Of a stretch of DNA of 64,000 nucleotides, positions 21,477-33,143 are shown one piece after another. The DNA lies in contig CM040123.1 in NCBI GenBank assembly GCA_022559845.1, positions 298,394,642 to 298,458,641 on the forward strand, written 5' to 3'. This DNA comes from Amorphophallus konjac. Its lineage: Eukaryota > Streptophyta > Magnoliopsida > Alismatales > Araceae. The notes below the pieces were generated by a model, which ran no database searches, was not told where the DNA came from, and saw nothing but the letters and a program-made list of their open reading frames with translations. The position numbers and the translations under genes are program-made. The stretch's first letter is position 1. Every line of letters begins with the position of its first letter.

Positions 21477-22764
21477 TATAGACACGCCAAAATCGATGCT
21501 ATGTTGAGTAAATTTCATGTCGTAATATAATGCCCCAAAGTGGAATTCAATACTGGCTCAATATGAAGTTTTTCCAATTTATTTAGAATTTTTTTGGTAT
21601 ATTTGTAATTAGCGACCGTCTGCAGGGCGTCATTTATCTAGCGACTTTATGCGGTGTCGTTATTTCAATTAATAGGCAACCGTCCGCACGGACGTCATTT
21701 CATGGTTTTACGAATCCTATTCAAAATTAAATTCAAGGAATTAACGCCTATTTCGCAGGCGCTCATTAATTGACGCCATTTCATGGAGGCGATATTTCTT
21801 TTTTTTAAATATGAAAGTCGTTTATTTCTATAAATTATCCAAGAAATAGCGAATGTGTGCACGGTCGTCATTTCAATTAACGACCACCCTAAAGCCGTCA
21901 TTTACTTTCAAAGTCCGTTCCTGCTACTACTTCCTCGCAGAGCAATCCTTCCCTTTTTTTGATCCCAATCCTTTCCATGGAGGTAAATCCACATCCTGGA
22001 GGTTTATCCGTTGTTTTGATCCCAATGGAACTAGGTCTTAAACCCTATAAATTCCCTTCCTTGAAGGCCACCCGCGAGGGAGAAGTTTTCCTTCGGCAGT
22101 CATCATCTTGGCATATACAGAGCATTAAAATCACCAACAATAAGAGGATTTCACATGTTCTCCCTACCTACTACTGCTGTGGTGTTGTTCTCTCCGCCGC
22201 AGCTTCCTTCTCCTGCTGTTGTTGAAGATCGTCCCTCCCCTTCTGCTTATAGGCGCAAAAGGGGCCTCTCTTCTGCTCTCTAATTTCTTCTTCTTAGTTG
22301 CATTGCAACATCTTCAGTGTTAGTTAGGCATATCGTTGGTAGTTTATTTTGCATTCATATTCTCCCTACCTTTTGTTCCCTTTTAAAGGGGTTTAAAATA
22401 AACACACAAGGTGTGTTCATGCGCATGTTGCATGATTTTATTTCCTTTGAGCATTAATACTACATTCTTTGGCTAATCAATATTTCTTTGTTGTCTTTAC
22501 TTGTCTTATAAGGGTAATCAAGGATAAGAACCCCCTTCATCGGCCGGCCGATAGAAGGAGGAAGTACAACTCACAATTACACCCGCTTTCACAAGGTACA
22601 TGCGATCACTTTCTTCTTTTGAGGTAACCCCTCTGGCGATCACACTCCTTTAGAGCATCACATGCTCCCTTTCTATGCTCCTCTTTTATTTCTCATACTT
22701 ATATAATCTTCTTTTTAAGAAATTAAATTTTCCTTCTTTTTAATGTCTATGTGACACGTTCACA
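21477..22764 (+). repeat. 3' LTR of Tat element and target duplication
   Basis: A 1288-bp LTR starting TATAGACACG (TG mutated to TA) and ending CGTTCACA. It is followed by ATGCT at 22765-22769, which matches the bases before the 5' LTR. It contains the dyads at 21608-21900 and the TATA-like CTATAAAT at 22045. Confidence 0.8.
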
Positions 22765-22769
22765 ATGCT

Positions 22770-23157
22770 AAGACCTTAGTGTGCGCTCAGGCACATATGC
22801 TCAGACCTTAGTGTGCAATAGTGACAATGTTTACCGACCTTTGCATGCAATATTTTGTTCATGTACACTGACCTGAAATGCAACACTGAACATGTGCACC
22901 AACCTTATGTGCTTACATGCAGACATGCACTGACCTCCATATGCGACATGCATGAACATGCACTGACCTGCATATGCAATACTATAAGCATGCACCGACC
23001 TTCATATGCGGCACTATGAATATGCACCGACCTTCATATGCAACACCATGAGCATGCACCGACCTTCATATGCAGCACTATGAATATGCACCGACTATAA
23101 CGACCTTCATATGCAGCACTATGACTATGAATAGCACCATGAGCATGCACCGACCTT
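22770..23157. repeat. Minisatellite, ~32-bp unit (ACCGACCTTCATATGC..)
   Basis: About ten units of the form CACCGACCTTCATATGCA followed by ACACYATGARYATG lie here, most regular at 22970-23150. Two more units lie at 40710-40780 beyond the nested elements. The 20-kb and 17-kb elements therefore both landed in one older array. Confidence 0.85.
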
Positions 23158-25500
23158 CGGAGTGTATTTTGTGGTTTACACGTGTTTTTCCCTGATTTGC
23201 CTTCGAAACTCTGTGCAGGGTGAACCGTGGCATTCTCTGACTCCGGGACAGTACCAGCGCGTTGTGCTCCTCTCGAGGATCACGGATGTAATTTTTAGTA
23301 TTTTCTGAATTTCTAGAATTTTTGGGCTTTTCTATATATATTAACCTCTTCTCTCTCCCCTCTCATTTTCCCACTCTCTCCCTCCCTCTTCTCTTACGCT
23401 CTCCCTTCCCACCCTCTCTTCTCCGACGGCCGATGGAGCGAGGCGGGGGTGCGGCGGGGCGGCGGGGGCAAGGAGGACGGCGAGGATGGGTGAGGATCGA
23501 AGGCCGGTGGCACGTGGAAGCTCGGGTGTGAGTTAGTGAGCCGGCAAGGGTTTCGTGGGAATTTCTTCACGGACCGGCGTCCAGGGGGTGCGGAATCTTT
23601 GGTGGAGGTAGGGAGATGGATCCCCAGCTCGTGAACTTCCTTTCCCGCGAGTTTGGTAGGCCGTGGTGAGCCAAGCAGGCCTATTTGTGAATTTTGGGGA
23701 AAAAGCATATTTTTGGGGAGTGAGCCGGATCTAAGGTTTTAACAGCATTTTTGTGGTTTGAATGGGGCCTCCCGGTGCTAGAGAGGTAGGAAACTAGGTT
23801 CCCCTTGTTTTCCCCTTCGCGTGGGCGCGAACGGGGCGTGGAATGGACTTTCCCGTGATTTCCTCCGTTTTTGGACTCGGGACGATTTAGCGGTCGTTCT
23901 AGAGACTGCTAGGGCGCCAAGCGGTCATATGGAGACCGCTAGGGGTCCCCCTATCTTGGTTCATGGCTGGCGATCATGCGATAAACCGCCAGTGGATTTA
24001 GCGGTCCAGGGCAAGACTGTTTTCTATTTTAGGAGTTGTTTGAGGTCGGTCGGGTAGCGGTTTCACGACTGATCGCTAGGCATCGCCTAGCGGTCAGGCA
24101 AAAGACCTCCACCTACTAGCGGCCCGAGAGGTGACAGCTAGGCGGTTACGAGTTCTTGAGGCATTAGCGGTCCAGGGGTAGACCGCTAGCCTAGCATTAG
24201 CGGTCCAGGTGTAGACCGCTAGGCAATTCTTCGTTCTCATCGTGCCGTTTACCGTCGTGTTGGTCTCCGGTCGACCCAGTTGTGACCCAGTGGTCGACCT
24301 TCGGCCTCGTGAGTGTCCCGGACACCCCGTGAGTTCCGTGTTCATGTTTCTGGGGTGTCTGGAGGTACCATGTTACCTCGATCAGCATGCCCATAGGTGT
24401 GGTGGGTCCGGGTGACCCCATGTGTTCCGGGCTTTCGTGTTACGCTCGATCGAGTCACCGTGTATCGGTGTGAGTGCGGTGGGGTTCCCCCACATGTCGT
24501 GGGTTTCTACGGAAGATGGTTCCCGACTGGGCCAAGTGTTTGGCATTGGACTTTGAGTCCAGTCATTCAGCCTGGGGCTGGAGGTTTCACGCTTTTCCCA
24601 GAGATGGGGAATCGGCGTGGCGGCCTGTGAGCTACCTTGGGAATTCTACTTCTGTGCTTTCCGTGTGGGCCATGTGTATGGCCTTGGACTGTGAGTCCAG
24701 TTGCCCAGCTTGGGGCTGAAAGGCTTCTGAGTTTCCTTTTGAGGGGATGGTCTCGACGGCTCGTGAGCTACCTCGATATTCGTGCTATCATGGTTTTAGA
24801 CCTAGGGAATAGGCTAGATTAACGACATTGTGCCGTTGCATGCAACGGTCTTGACCCCGAGTCTTGTGACTCAAGGACCGTTGGATTTAGTGAGTCTGGA
24901 GGACTGTCCAGAGTTCAGTGGCTTGGCGCCACTTAGTTCTTCTCGACTTTCGCACAGGGTGCGTGTGTGGTTCTCGGAGTTTCTCTTCGGAGAGTGGTCA
25001 CATCAATGACTCCCCACTAGTCATAGCCTTCCGACACGCGTGTGGTCCCACCAGGGAGTGGTGACGAGGCTACCCGAGAGACGGCTTTAGGCTTGTTGCC
25101 GTGGGCCTCCTACGTTGGCGGCTCGAGTCTAGGCCAGGAGGACGAACCCGTTAGAGGGCCTGACGTAGCGTAGTCAGTCAGTGTGTGCACACGTGGTCGG
25201 GGACTTCGGACACGTGCTGACAAGCACGACCCCGACTAGACCCGTTGTTCTGTGATTACTTATACGGTGTCTTAGTCTCCACCTGGAGTGCTGCAGCGAG
25301 ACACCTGAGGCGTGGTCTAAGACGTCAGTGGACGCATTCGGCCTTGCTTCTGGTGGGCAGGTACTCCTCTCACGTGAGACGTGACTCTCCTATTTCTGGG
25401 TTTCATTTCCCGTCTGCAAAACGTGGTTTTCTGGACCGTCCGGTGTTTCTGATGTAGTGGCCAGGGTGCTAGTGGCTTCACCGAGGTTTCATCATGCCAG
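23158..25500 (+). repeat. 5' LTR remnant of Tekay-like element
   Basis: It aligns with 26795-27901 and then with 38906 to about 40090. It has a CTATATATATTAACC TATA-like site near 23331 followed by a CT-rich leader. Palindromic TAGCGGTC/GACCGCTA clusters lie at 23885-24225. Substitutions relative to the right LTR are frequent. Confidence 0.7.
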
Positions 25501-26754
25501 TGTGGAATATGTGTCGTTGGAGACCTATGTGCTTTGGTCGTGGTGTTGGCGACTAGGTTGCCATAATATTGGATGGCACTTTCCTCCCCTAGAGACGTGT
25601 GCCATGAATTATTCCGGTGGTGTCCCGTGGCTCTATGGCGAGGGCGGAATCGAGATTGGCAGGTGTCCACTTGGATTAATTGAGATAGGATTCGATGAGA
25701 CAAGACGGAAGAGTGACGCCTGTGGGCGGAGGCCCTTAAGTGAGATTGGCGTCGGAGTGGTGGTCCTTGATGGGACGTTGGCGTCTGAGTGGTTATCCCT
25801 GGTCTGGTGACCAGCATGGGAGGATTTCCCTATAAGTCTGAGTTGAGTGAGGTGATGACCGAAGACTCTTGAGTCTTGCCATTTGTTTTGTCGTGCTCCC
25901 CTGAGAGGGTTGAGTTGGTGCGATGCTCGAGATCGGATGCGGTGTCCGAGAGAAGTTTAGCTCAAGTTGTGGTAATTGTCTGTGTGTGAGTCAGCGGATG
26001 ACCTGTTATGAGTTGGATCATGCCCGTTGGGTCGGTGGAGGTTTTCCCTTGACGAGCGGCTGGTGACCATCATGTGGTCTTTTCACAGATAGAAGATGCT
26101 GTTGGTTATGCATCATGAACGGTGAGAGCCGTGTATCAGTGAGGCCCTTGGTGGTCCTTTCTATGATGTGCCTTTCGGGATGGGATCTGGGCTTTGTCGG
26201 ACTTTATCTTCCGACAGAGTTGGCACAGTGATATGTCTGGCTTTCAGCTTGCTAGGTGTGAGGTGGGTCTTGGTGCAGAGCTGATATTCTGGTTGCGGTC
26301 TATTGAGATGATTGCATGAGTTGGGGGAGGCTCTGTTTTGGTTGTTCCCTGGAGCTGGGTGTGTGACCTGTCAGCTGGTTGTGAAGCTGATGTATGTTTT
26401 GTCTGCCGACCATAGGATGGATCGGTAGCTATTTCTCGTGAAGAGGACTGTGTCTCCTCGGTGGGCGAGATGGTGGCAGCGGTGCCATGATTGGTTCTCG
26501 CGTTGTGTCTGAGGTGATGCCTGACTGTGTCCTTTGGTGTGTGCCTGCTCTGATGGCCGGTGTGTGCAGCATGCGGAGCGAGGTGCCGTTCGTGATGGTA
26601 GTCTGGCTGTGTCCCTCAGGATCGGTACTTTTGTGAGAATCGAGGTTGTTGTGCTGGGGCTATGACGGTGTTGTCAATTGGTTGAGACTTTCTTCCCCTG
26701 TGTTCCCACGTTGTCCTGAATTTTGAGGATGAAATTTCTTTAAGGGGGGAGGGC
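25500..26754 (+). other. Internal remnant of Tekay-like element, non-coding
   Basis: Past the point where LTR homology ends, this is G/T-rich sequence without a significant open frame. It ends in the polypurine tract AAGGGGGGAGGG at 26742-26753. The coding core was deleted or was never present. Confidence 0.55.
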
Positions 26755-27901
26755 TGTAACGCCCCTGATTTTTTGGATCATTTTCGTAGGTCTCGGAGTG
26801 TACTTTGTGTTTTACACGTGTTTTTCCCTGATGTGCCTTCGGAACTCTATGCAGGGCGAACCGTGACTTTCTCCAACTTCGGGACAGTACCGGCACGTTG
26901 TGATCATCCCGAGGATCGCAGAGGTAATTTTTAGTATTTTCATGAATTTCTAAAAATTTTGGGTTTTTCTATATATATTGACCTCTTTTCTCTCTCCCCT
27001 CTCATTTTCCCACTCTCTCCCTCTCTCTTCTCTTACGCTCTCCCTTCTCACCCTCTCTTCTCCGGCGGTCGATGGAGCGAGGCGGGGGTGCGGTAGGGCG
27101 ACGCGGGCGAGGAGGACTGCGAGGATGGGTGAGGATCGACGACCGGTGGCACGTGGAAGCTCGGGTGCGAGTTCGTGAGCCGGCGAGGGTTTCATGGGCA
27201 TTTCTTCGTGGATCGGCGTCCTTGGGGCGCGGAATCTTTGGTGGAGGTAGGGAGATGGATCCCCATCTCGTGCACTTCCTTTCCCGCGAGTTTAGTAGGC
27301 CGTGGTGAGCCGAGCAGGCTTATTTGTGAATTTTTGGGAAAAAGCATGTTTTTGGGGAGTGAGCGGGATCTAAGGTTTTAACCACGTTTTTGTTGTTTGA
27401 ATGGGGCCTCTCGGTGCTAGAGAGGTAAGGAACTAGGTTCCCCTTTTTTTCCCATTTGCATGGGCATGAACGGGGCGTGGAATGGACTTTCCCATAATTT
27501 CTGCCATTTTTGGGCTCGGGACGATTTAGCGGTCGTTCCAGAGACCGCTAGGGGTGCCAAGCGGTCATGCGATAAACTGCCAGCAGGTTTAGCAGTCCAG
27601 GGCAAGACAATTTTCTGTTTTGGGAGTCGTTTGAGGTCGATCGGGTAGCGGTTTCGCGACTGACCGCTAGGCATCGCATAGCGGTCAGGTAAAAGACCGC
27701 CACCTGCTAGCGGCCCGAGAGGTGACCGCTAGGGGGTTACGAGTTCTTGAGGCATTAGCGGTCTAGGGGTAGACCGCTAGCCTGGCATTAGCGGTCCAGG
27801 GGTAGACCGCTAGGCGATTCTTCGTGCTCATCGTGCCGTTTACCATCGTGTTGGTCTCCAGTCAACCCGGTTGTGACCCGGTGGTCGACATTCGACCTCC
27901 T
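26755..27901 (+). repeat. 3' LTR of Tekay-like element, first part
   Basis: It starts TGTAACGCCCCTGATTTTTT. TATA-like CTATATATATTGACC lies near 26971, followed by a CT-rich leader. Palindromes TAGCGGTC..GACCGCTA lie at 27525-27815. It is broken at 27901 by the copia insertion, whose left target copy CTCCT is 27897-27901. Confidence 0.75.
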
Positions 27902-28349
27902 TGTTGTGCCCCTGTGGTTTTGATGATGGTTTTGTTAATTGATTGTTGGTGTGAGTTAATCAAATGTTCAGTCATCCTGCTGCTCAATTTAGAGTCATTC
28001 TTGATGATCAGTCATGCTACATGTTAAACTGATGCATAAAGCATTCATTGCTGTGGTTTTAATGATTTATCTGGTTTTGATGATTGGTGTTTGATGGTAA
28101 TCATTGTGAGTCATTCTGATGAGATGTTCATTCAGGACTTCATATGCTCATTCAGTTTATCTGCTGACATTGTGCTTTGATGATAGCTTCATGCTTTGAT
28201 GATAGCTTCATGATTGTGATTTGTATATCATCTGGAGAATGCACGTGTATGACTGATATATTGTGTGTGTTAGACTTCTGGTATGTGCATGATCTATACA
28301 TCACCTTCAATCTACAAGTCTATACATTAGACTGTTCTTCAAAGTCTGT

Positions 28350-29810
28350 ACATCAGACTGTACATCGTCTTCGTGCTGTCTCTGTACTTGAGTCTTCGTG
28401 TTGTTTCCCCTCACTAACACGAAAAGATCTCGTGTCGTCTGAGCTTACAACACTTCGTGTTGATTTCCATGCTTTACAAGAAAAAGCTGCTAAGAGGTAA
28501 TACTTCGTGTGTCCGTACTGTTTCTGTCTTCGTGTTGGTTTCCCTGAACCTCATGTCATTCTTGCTTCGTGTCCACACCTCGTGTCAGTGTCTGTCTTCG
28601 CCTTTGTGTTAAATTCAGCTCGTGTCGTTTTCGTCTTCGAGTTGTTCTTCTACTTCCACCATTTCATCACGTGTCGAGATAGCCGTGTTGTCTTTCACTT
28701 CGTGCAGCCGATGTGACTGTGTTGTCCCCATGTCATCCTTAGTTCATGTCGTGCTTGTGTATTTCTGTCTTCGAGTCATTTTTCGCTGGATCTTTATGTC
28801 GGTCTAGGTTCAAGTGTCGTTTCACTTTCGTGTCGTTCTCCTTGCTGTCTATCTCCTCGTGGTGTTTTCACAATTATGTCTTCGTGTTAGTTTTTATGTT
28901 TTTGTCTTCGTGCTGTTTTCTCTTTAGACTTCGTGTCCTTCTCGCCTTGACCACACTCCGTGTCAACTCTTTTCCGTGGTCGTGTTGTTCTTCCTATACC
29001 TCGTGTCCTTTTATTTTTGTAACCACACTTCGTGTCGGTTTTACTTCTCTATGTCTCCGTGTTGCTTTTTTGTATTCGTAACTTCGTAAGTGTTTGTTGT
29101 TACAGTAACACTTTGTGTCGTTATTGTTTTACTTCGTGTTGTTTTCTTTCTACCTCGTGTCGTTCTCGTTGTAGTATCTATTTTGTCACCTTTGGACTTC
29201 GTGTCGTTTGTCTTGTGACCTCGTGTCATTTTTGTTCTGTAACCACACTTCGTGTTGGTTACTGTTCTTCTTGTGACTTCGTGTCATGTTTTCAGACCTC
29301 GTGTTGTTTTTCGTGTCATGTTTCCACACTTCGTGTCGTTCATGTTTCGTAACCACACTTCGTGTTGGTTACTGTCGTTCTTGTGACTTTGTGTCGTGTC
29401 TCCCAGACCTCGTGTCATTTTCACTCCGTGTCAACTTCATCTTAGTGTTGTTTTCATCTTCGTGTCGTTTTTACTCCGTGTCGATTTCAGTTTTTGTCTT
29501 CATGTTGATTTCAACCCATGTCAATTACTGTTTCATTTTTGTGTTGTTTTCATTCCGTGTCATTTTTTGTTCCACTGCGTGCAGAACATTGCAGCACCTC
29601 GTGTTGCTTTCTGTGCCACCACCTTGTGTCACTCTCTTCATTGTGTCTGTTCTGTCACAGTATACCTCGTGTCGTTTTCTGTGTGAACCTCGTGTCGCTT
29701 CTCTCTGTCCTCTAGTTGCATCTCGTGTCATCTTCCTTGTTGTGTTAGCCTTGTTCGTTGTATCACAGTTCGTTCACTTCCAACCTCGTGAAGTAGTCAC
29801 CCTGTGTTGA
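28350..29810. repeat. CTTCGTGTCGTT motif array in copia LTR
   Basis: Dozens of degenerate CTTCGTGT(C/T)G cores recur every 15-40 bases. The array lies just upstream of the TATA box, in the U3 promoter region. The open frames here (up to 174 codons) are by-products of the repeat. The array is repeated at 36060-37520 in the right LTR. Confidence 0.8.
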
Positions 29811-30035
29811 CATTACATACCTCGTGCGCCCTAGCTTTAAATAAGCATGCAGCGAACTCTGATTGATTAATGGTGTTAATCTCATTACAGGTCCGAGGAA
29901 GAACATTTCACACACCTGGGCTGCACGTGATCCAAGACAAAAGAAACAAAATGCAATGAAGGCACGTGGCAAGAAAGTTCTGGATCAAGCGTGGGAGGCA
30001 CACGCGTCTTGTGCCCTATCCACCTGCTGCTGATG

Positions 30036-30045
30036 CTATATAAGG
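30036..30045 (+). promoter_or_regulatory. TATA box of copia 5' LTR
   Basis: CTATATAAGG is a strong plant TATA match, followed about 75 bases later by a purine-rich untranslated leader. The right LTR has the same site at 37748-37757. Confidence 0.65.
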
Positions 30046-31190
30046 AAGCCTTCGTCCACAGATGAAGCTCGATCGAGTTGGCAAGAAGAAAAGTCCATAC
30101 AGAGAGCCACGATCCAGATAGAAAAAGAAAAGAGAAAGAAGAAGAGCAGAAGGAGAAGAAGAGGGAGAGATAGTGCTCGTGTGAAGAGAGTAGAAAGAGT
30201 GAAGAAGAAGAAGTGCAGCAGAGAGTGAGAGATTAGGAGAGCAGAAGAAAGAGAAAGAGAGAGATAGAAGTGTGAGCCGAAGAGTATAGAGGAGCAGAGA
30301 TCGAGAGAGTGAAAGAGAAGAAGAAGAAGAGAAGAGAAGAGGAAGAAAAGCTTACCTGAAGATCTGTCTACTGGACCGTGGATCAAATCCAGGCCAGTCA
30401 GCTCCGTTGAGAGCCACGTTGTGCATTTCGTGTTTCAGCTTTCTGTTTGCTGAAGTTATTTTCGTTTATTGTTCTTTCCTTTATTTTCTGGTTTACTGTG
30501 GTTTCCGATACTCTTTAGAGTGGTCGGGGTTCCTCCTGTTAGTTCAGGAGAAGGGAGATTGACATCTCCAGTTGCAAGTAGTTGGGAGCTACTTGTGGGT
30601 TCCCTCCTGTTTGGAGGAAGGGAGAATTGTCTCCGGTTCTGGGCTTGTGGATTCAAGTCCAGGGGTTCCCTCCAGGTCTGGAGGAAGAGAGACCGTGTGT
30701 CTCTGGTTTGCTAGTGACTGGTGTCACTAGTGGTTCCCTCCGGTTGGGAGGAATAGGGGAGGCTGTTCCCCTGGTCAAGCTGTTTGGCAGCGTTTGTTGC
30801 AGACTGAGTCTGCTGTTTCTAGCGTGAGCTAGTGGAAGCCACACTCGGTTTGAGTGTGGGGTGGATGTAGGTCTGCTGGACCGAACCACCTAAAAATCCT
30901 CTGTGCAGTGGTCTGATATCTCTATATGTTTTGCTTCCGCTAGATGTTTGCATAGGGGCGCTCCAAGTGGTTGATCAGATCTTGTTCTGAGTGTTTAATC
31001 CGTTAAGTGAGCGAAAGTTTATTTGAGTGGTAGAATGGTGCTACTGCTAATTAGTATTTCAGATTTGATACATCTGTCTAGTTAGCACTCTAGATAGTTA
31101 GTGAGCATCATAACCTTTTAATTGGGTAAAGGTTTTTAAAGGGTTATATTCATTCACCCCCCCTCTGAATACTGCACCGAACCCAACAAT

Positions 31191-31205
31191 TGGTATCAGA
31201 GCAGG
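31191..31205 (+). promoter_or_regulatory. Primer-binding site (initiator Met tRNA)
   Basis: TGGTATCAGAGCAGG begins two bases after the LTR end and matches the 3' end complement of initiator Met tRNA, the usual primer of plant copia elements. Confidence 0.85.
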
Positions 31206-31364
31206 TCTCTGATCTATCTGATCTAACAATCTGCAGAGGATCCTGCTGGTTTGTTTGGTGTTTTTTCAGAGTGTGCTTTCTGTGTTCGTAGCTTTGATTC
31301 TCCGTCTTAGTGCTTTGTCTTGCTTATTTGGTTTAGGTGCTTCAGTTTGTTCTGAGCTTTCAGA

Positions 31365-33143
31365 TTGTTTGCAATGGAGCCAATCGTGCTGAAGGCTAGC
31401 TCCAGCAAAGCAAACAGATCCAGCCACAGTGGATCATCAAGCAAGAAAAGTAGCCTCTCGCGGTCTGAAATTGATGAAGACCACATTGAAATGATGATTA
31501 GTAACTTCAGGAAATTTCTGAGAAAAAGAGAAGGAAAGCTTGACGGTAGCAAACAGCAAACAAGGTATAACTCTAATCCTGCCAAGATTGCTGACACTAA
31601 TGTTTGCTACAAATGCAGGAAGGCTGGCCACACAAAGGATGATTGTCCAGAGGTATTGAAACTCAAAGGGAACACCTCGGACATTGATAGAGAAGGAAGA
31701 AAGTCAATATGCTTAATGGCCAACCGGGATGATGAGGAATCCTCATCCAAGGTAAATTCTGAATCCGAATCAGATGGATACTCCTTTGAAGAATTAATAG
31801 TGATGTATGAAGACTTGTTCAAAGTATCCAAGAAATTAAAATCTGAAAATAGAAAGTTAAAAAGGAGATGTGAACAGATAAATTCTAATGTTTCATGTGA
31901 AAACTGTCAGAGACTAAAAACATCTCATGATATGTGCTTAGTTGATCTGAATACGAATAAGGAACAAATCTCCTCATTGGAAAATAAAAATGAAGAATTA
32001 AGGTTGCTAAATTCCGCCATGTCTGAGAGACTCCTGACAGTTGAAAAAGGGAAATCTATTCTGAAAGAAAATGAAGTGAGTAATGAATTCACATTGACAC
32101 TGGAAAATGAGACTCTGAAAAGTCTGAATGATGAATTGCAAAATCAACTTATGTTGTGTGAGGACCACATTGTGTCTTTGGAAAGAGAAATTGAAGATCT
32201 AAAAAACTCCCTGTCAAAATTTGTTAAGGGAAGAGACAATTTGAATAAGCTCCTTGGTGCGAATGTAAATTTTCAGAAGGAGGGACTGGGTTACAGTCCA
32301 GACATGAAGAAGGCTGAGAAGGCTTTTGGAGAAAAACTGAAGACTGTTTTCGTTAAAAGTTCAGAACAAGAAAAGCCCTCTATCTCATTCTCACCTCAGT
32401 ACAAAAATCAGAAAGAGAATGAAAAACAGAAAATATATAGAAAAAACTCTTCTATGCATATTGATCACAGTCCTCACCCACACTCGCATGCATCTAGAAA
32501 GAAAATGATCTGTCACTACTGTCACAAACATGGACATTTGATGCATGATTGTAACTTGATGGAAAAGGATGACCTAGCAGCTGCTCAAAACAATCAGGCT
32601 AGAAAGCATGTCCCATGGGATAAGAAAATTGATTGTTATAACTGTGGAAAAATAGGACATGTTGCTGCACAATGCTGGTCAGGGTCGTTTAAAAGAAACC
32701 CCCTTCAATGTTCTCATTGTAGAAAGCATGGCCACACAGTCAAAGATTGTTGGCATATCCAAGGTAGGAATATGAATTTCAAATATGCTAAATTTCCTAC
32801 AAAGAAAAATGACTTTGGAAGAAATAAAGTTGCATATAAAAGAAAGATTTCTACATGTTCTGAATGTGGTAAGCTAGGCCACAAAGCTGCCAACTGTTGG
32901 CTAGTTGAGTATGGAAAGAAAAATTTTCATGATAATCAAAGAAATACTCATGCTCATCTACATAGGCATCATACTTCAGCTAATTCGGTGGTGTCATGTA
33001 GATGTTGTGGAAGGGTTGGTCATTCCATGAATAATTGCTATCTGATGGAATTTGATGATTATTCTGGTAAGAAACCTTTTAGAACACCTGATAGGGGTAG
33101 TGCAGGACCCAAGACTGCTTGGGTCTCTGCAGGATCAACTTGA
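31365..33143 (+). CDS. gag: Capsid-less Gag-like protein with six zinc knuckles (592 aa)
   Basis: This is an intact frame between the PBS and a long untranslated stretch. It starts MEPIVLKASSSK. The ALKAS-type block normally lies after the UBN2 capsid domain in Sire-type Gag, so the capsid appears to be missing. A first knuckle CYKCRKAGHTKDDC is at residues ~80-93. A long coiled coil (~150-300) follows, then five more CX2CX4HX4C knuckles at ~383, 424, 449, 498 and 545, each ending DCN, QCW, DCW, NCW or NCY. The chain ends AWVSAGST where protease would begin. Known knuckles bind element RNA. The expanded set suggests an RNA-binding factor packaged by an autonomous partner. No stop or frameshift is seen, in line with the element's youth. 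Confidence 0.85.
   Translation: MFAMEPIVLKASSSKANRSSHSGSSSKKSSLSRSEIDEDHIEMMISNFRKFLRKREGKLDGSKQQTRYNSNPAKIADTNVCYKCRKAGHTKDDCPEVLKLKGNTSDIDREGRKSICLMANRDDEESSSKVNSESESDGYSFEELIVMYEDLFKVSKKLKSENRKLKRRCEQINSNVSCENCQRLKTSHDMCLVDLNTNKEQISSLENKNEELRLLNSAMSERLLTVEKGKSILKENEVSNEFTLTLENETLKSLNDELQNQLMLCEDHIVSLEREIEDLKNSLSKFVKGRDNLNKLLGANVNFQKEGLGYSPDMKKAEKAFGEKLKTVFVKSSEQEKPSISFSPQYKNQKENEKQKIYRKNSSMHIDHSPHPHSHASRKKMICHYCHKHGHLMHDCNLMEKDDLAAAQNNQARKHVPWDKKIDCYNCGKIGHVAAQCWSGSFKRNPLQCSHCRKHGHTVKDCWHIQGRNMNFKYAKFPTKKNDFGRNKVAYKRKISTCSECGKLGHKAANCWLVEYGKKNFHDNQRNTHAHLHRHHTSANSVVSCRCCGRVGHSMNNCYLMEFDDYSGKKPFRTPDRGSAGPKTAWVSAGST

Larger units (their letters stand above)
2570..22764 (+). mobile_element. 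Tat-type Ty3/gypsy LTR retrotransposon, 20.2 kb, decayed
   Basis: Two LTRs beginning TGTAGACACG (the right one reads TATAGACACG) flank gag, protease, RT, RNase H, a second RNase H and integrase in Ty3/gypsy order. The extra RNase H just before integrase marks the Tat lineage. The element is bounded by ATGCT at 2565-2569 and 22765-22769. The 8.6 kb between integrase and the 3' LTR holds two PMD-like genes in antisense orientation. All coding frames carry stops or frameshifts, mostly explicable as C-to-T or G-to-A changes, so the copy is dead. Its length is at the large end for plant LTR elements, which fits the Tat group. Confidence 0.9.
27902..31188 (+). repeat. 5' LTR of copia element (3287 bp)
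   Basis: Nearly identical to 35633-38900. It holds a CTTCGTGTCG motif array (28350-29800), a TATA box CTATATAAGG at 30036-30045, a GA-rich leader (30110-30350) and a G/T-rich end. Confidence 0.92.

Noticed and set aside
21477..22581. 3' LTR ending at the ACA of 22579-22581
   Set aside because: LTR similarity stops there, but no target duplication fits. Extending to 22764 gives a CA end followed by ATGCT, which matches the left flank, so the left LTR is the truncated one.
29286..29810. 174-codon Cys/Val/Ser-rich frame in the copia LTR, repeated at 36998-37522
   Set aside because: It is a translation of the CTTCGTGTCG array. It is identical in both LTRs only because the LTRs are nearly identical, and no domain is visible.
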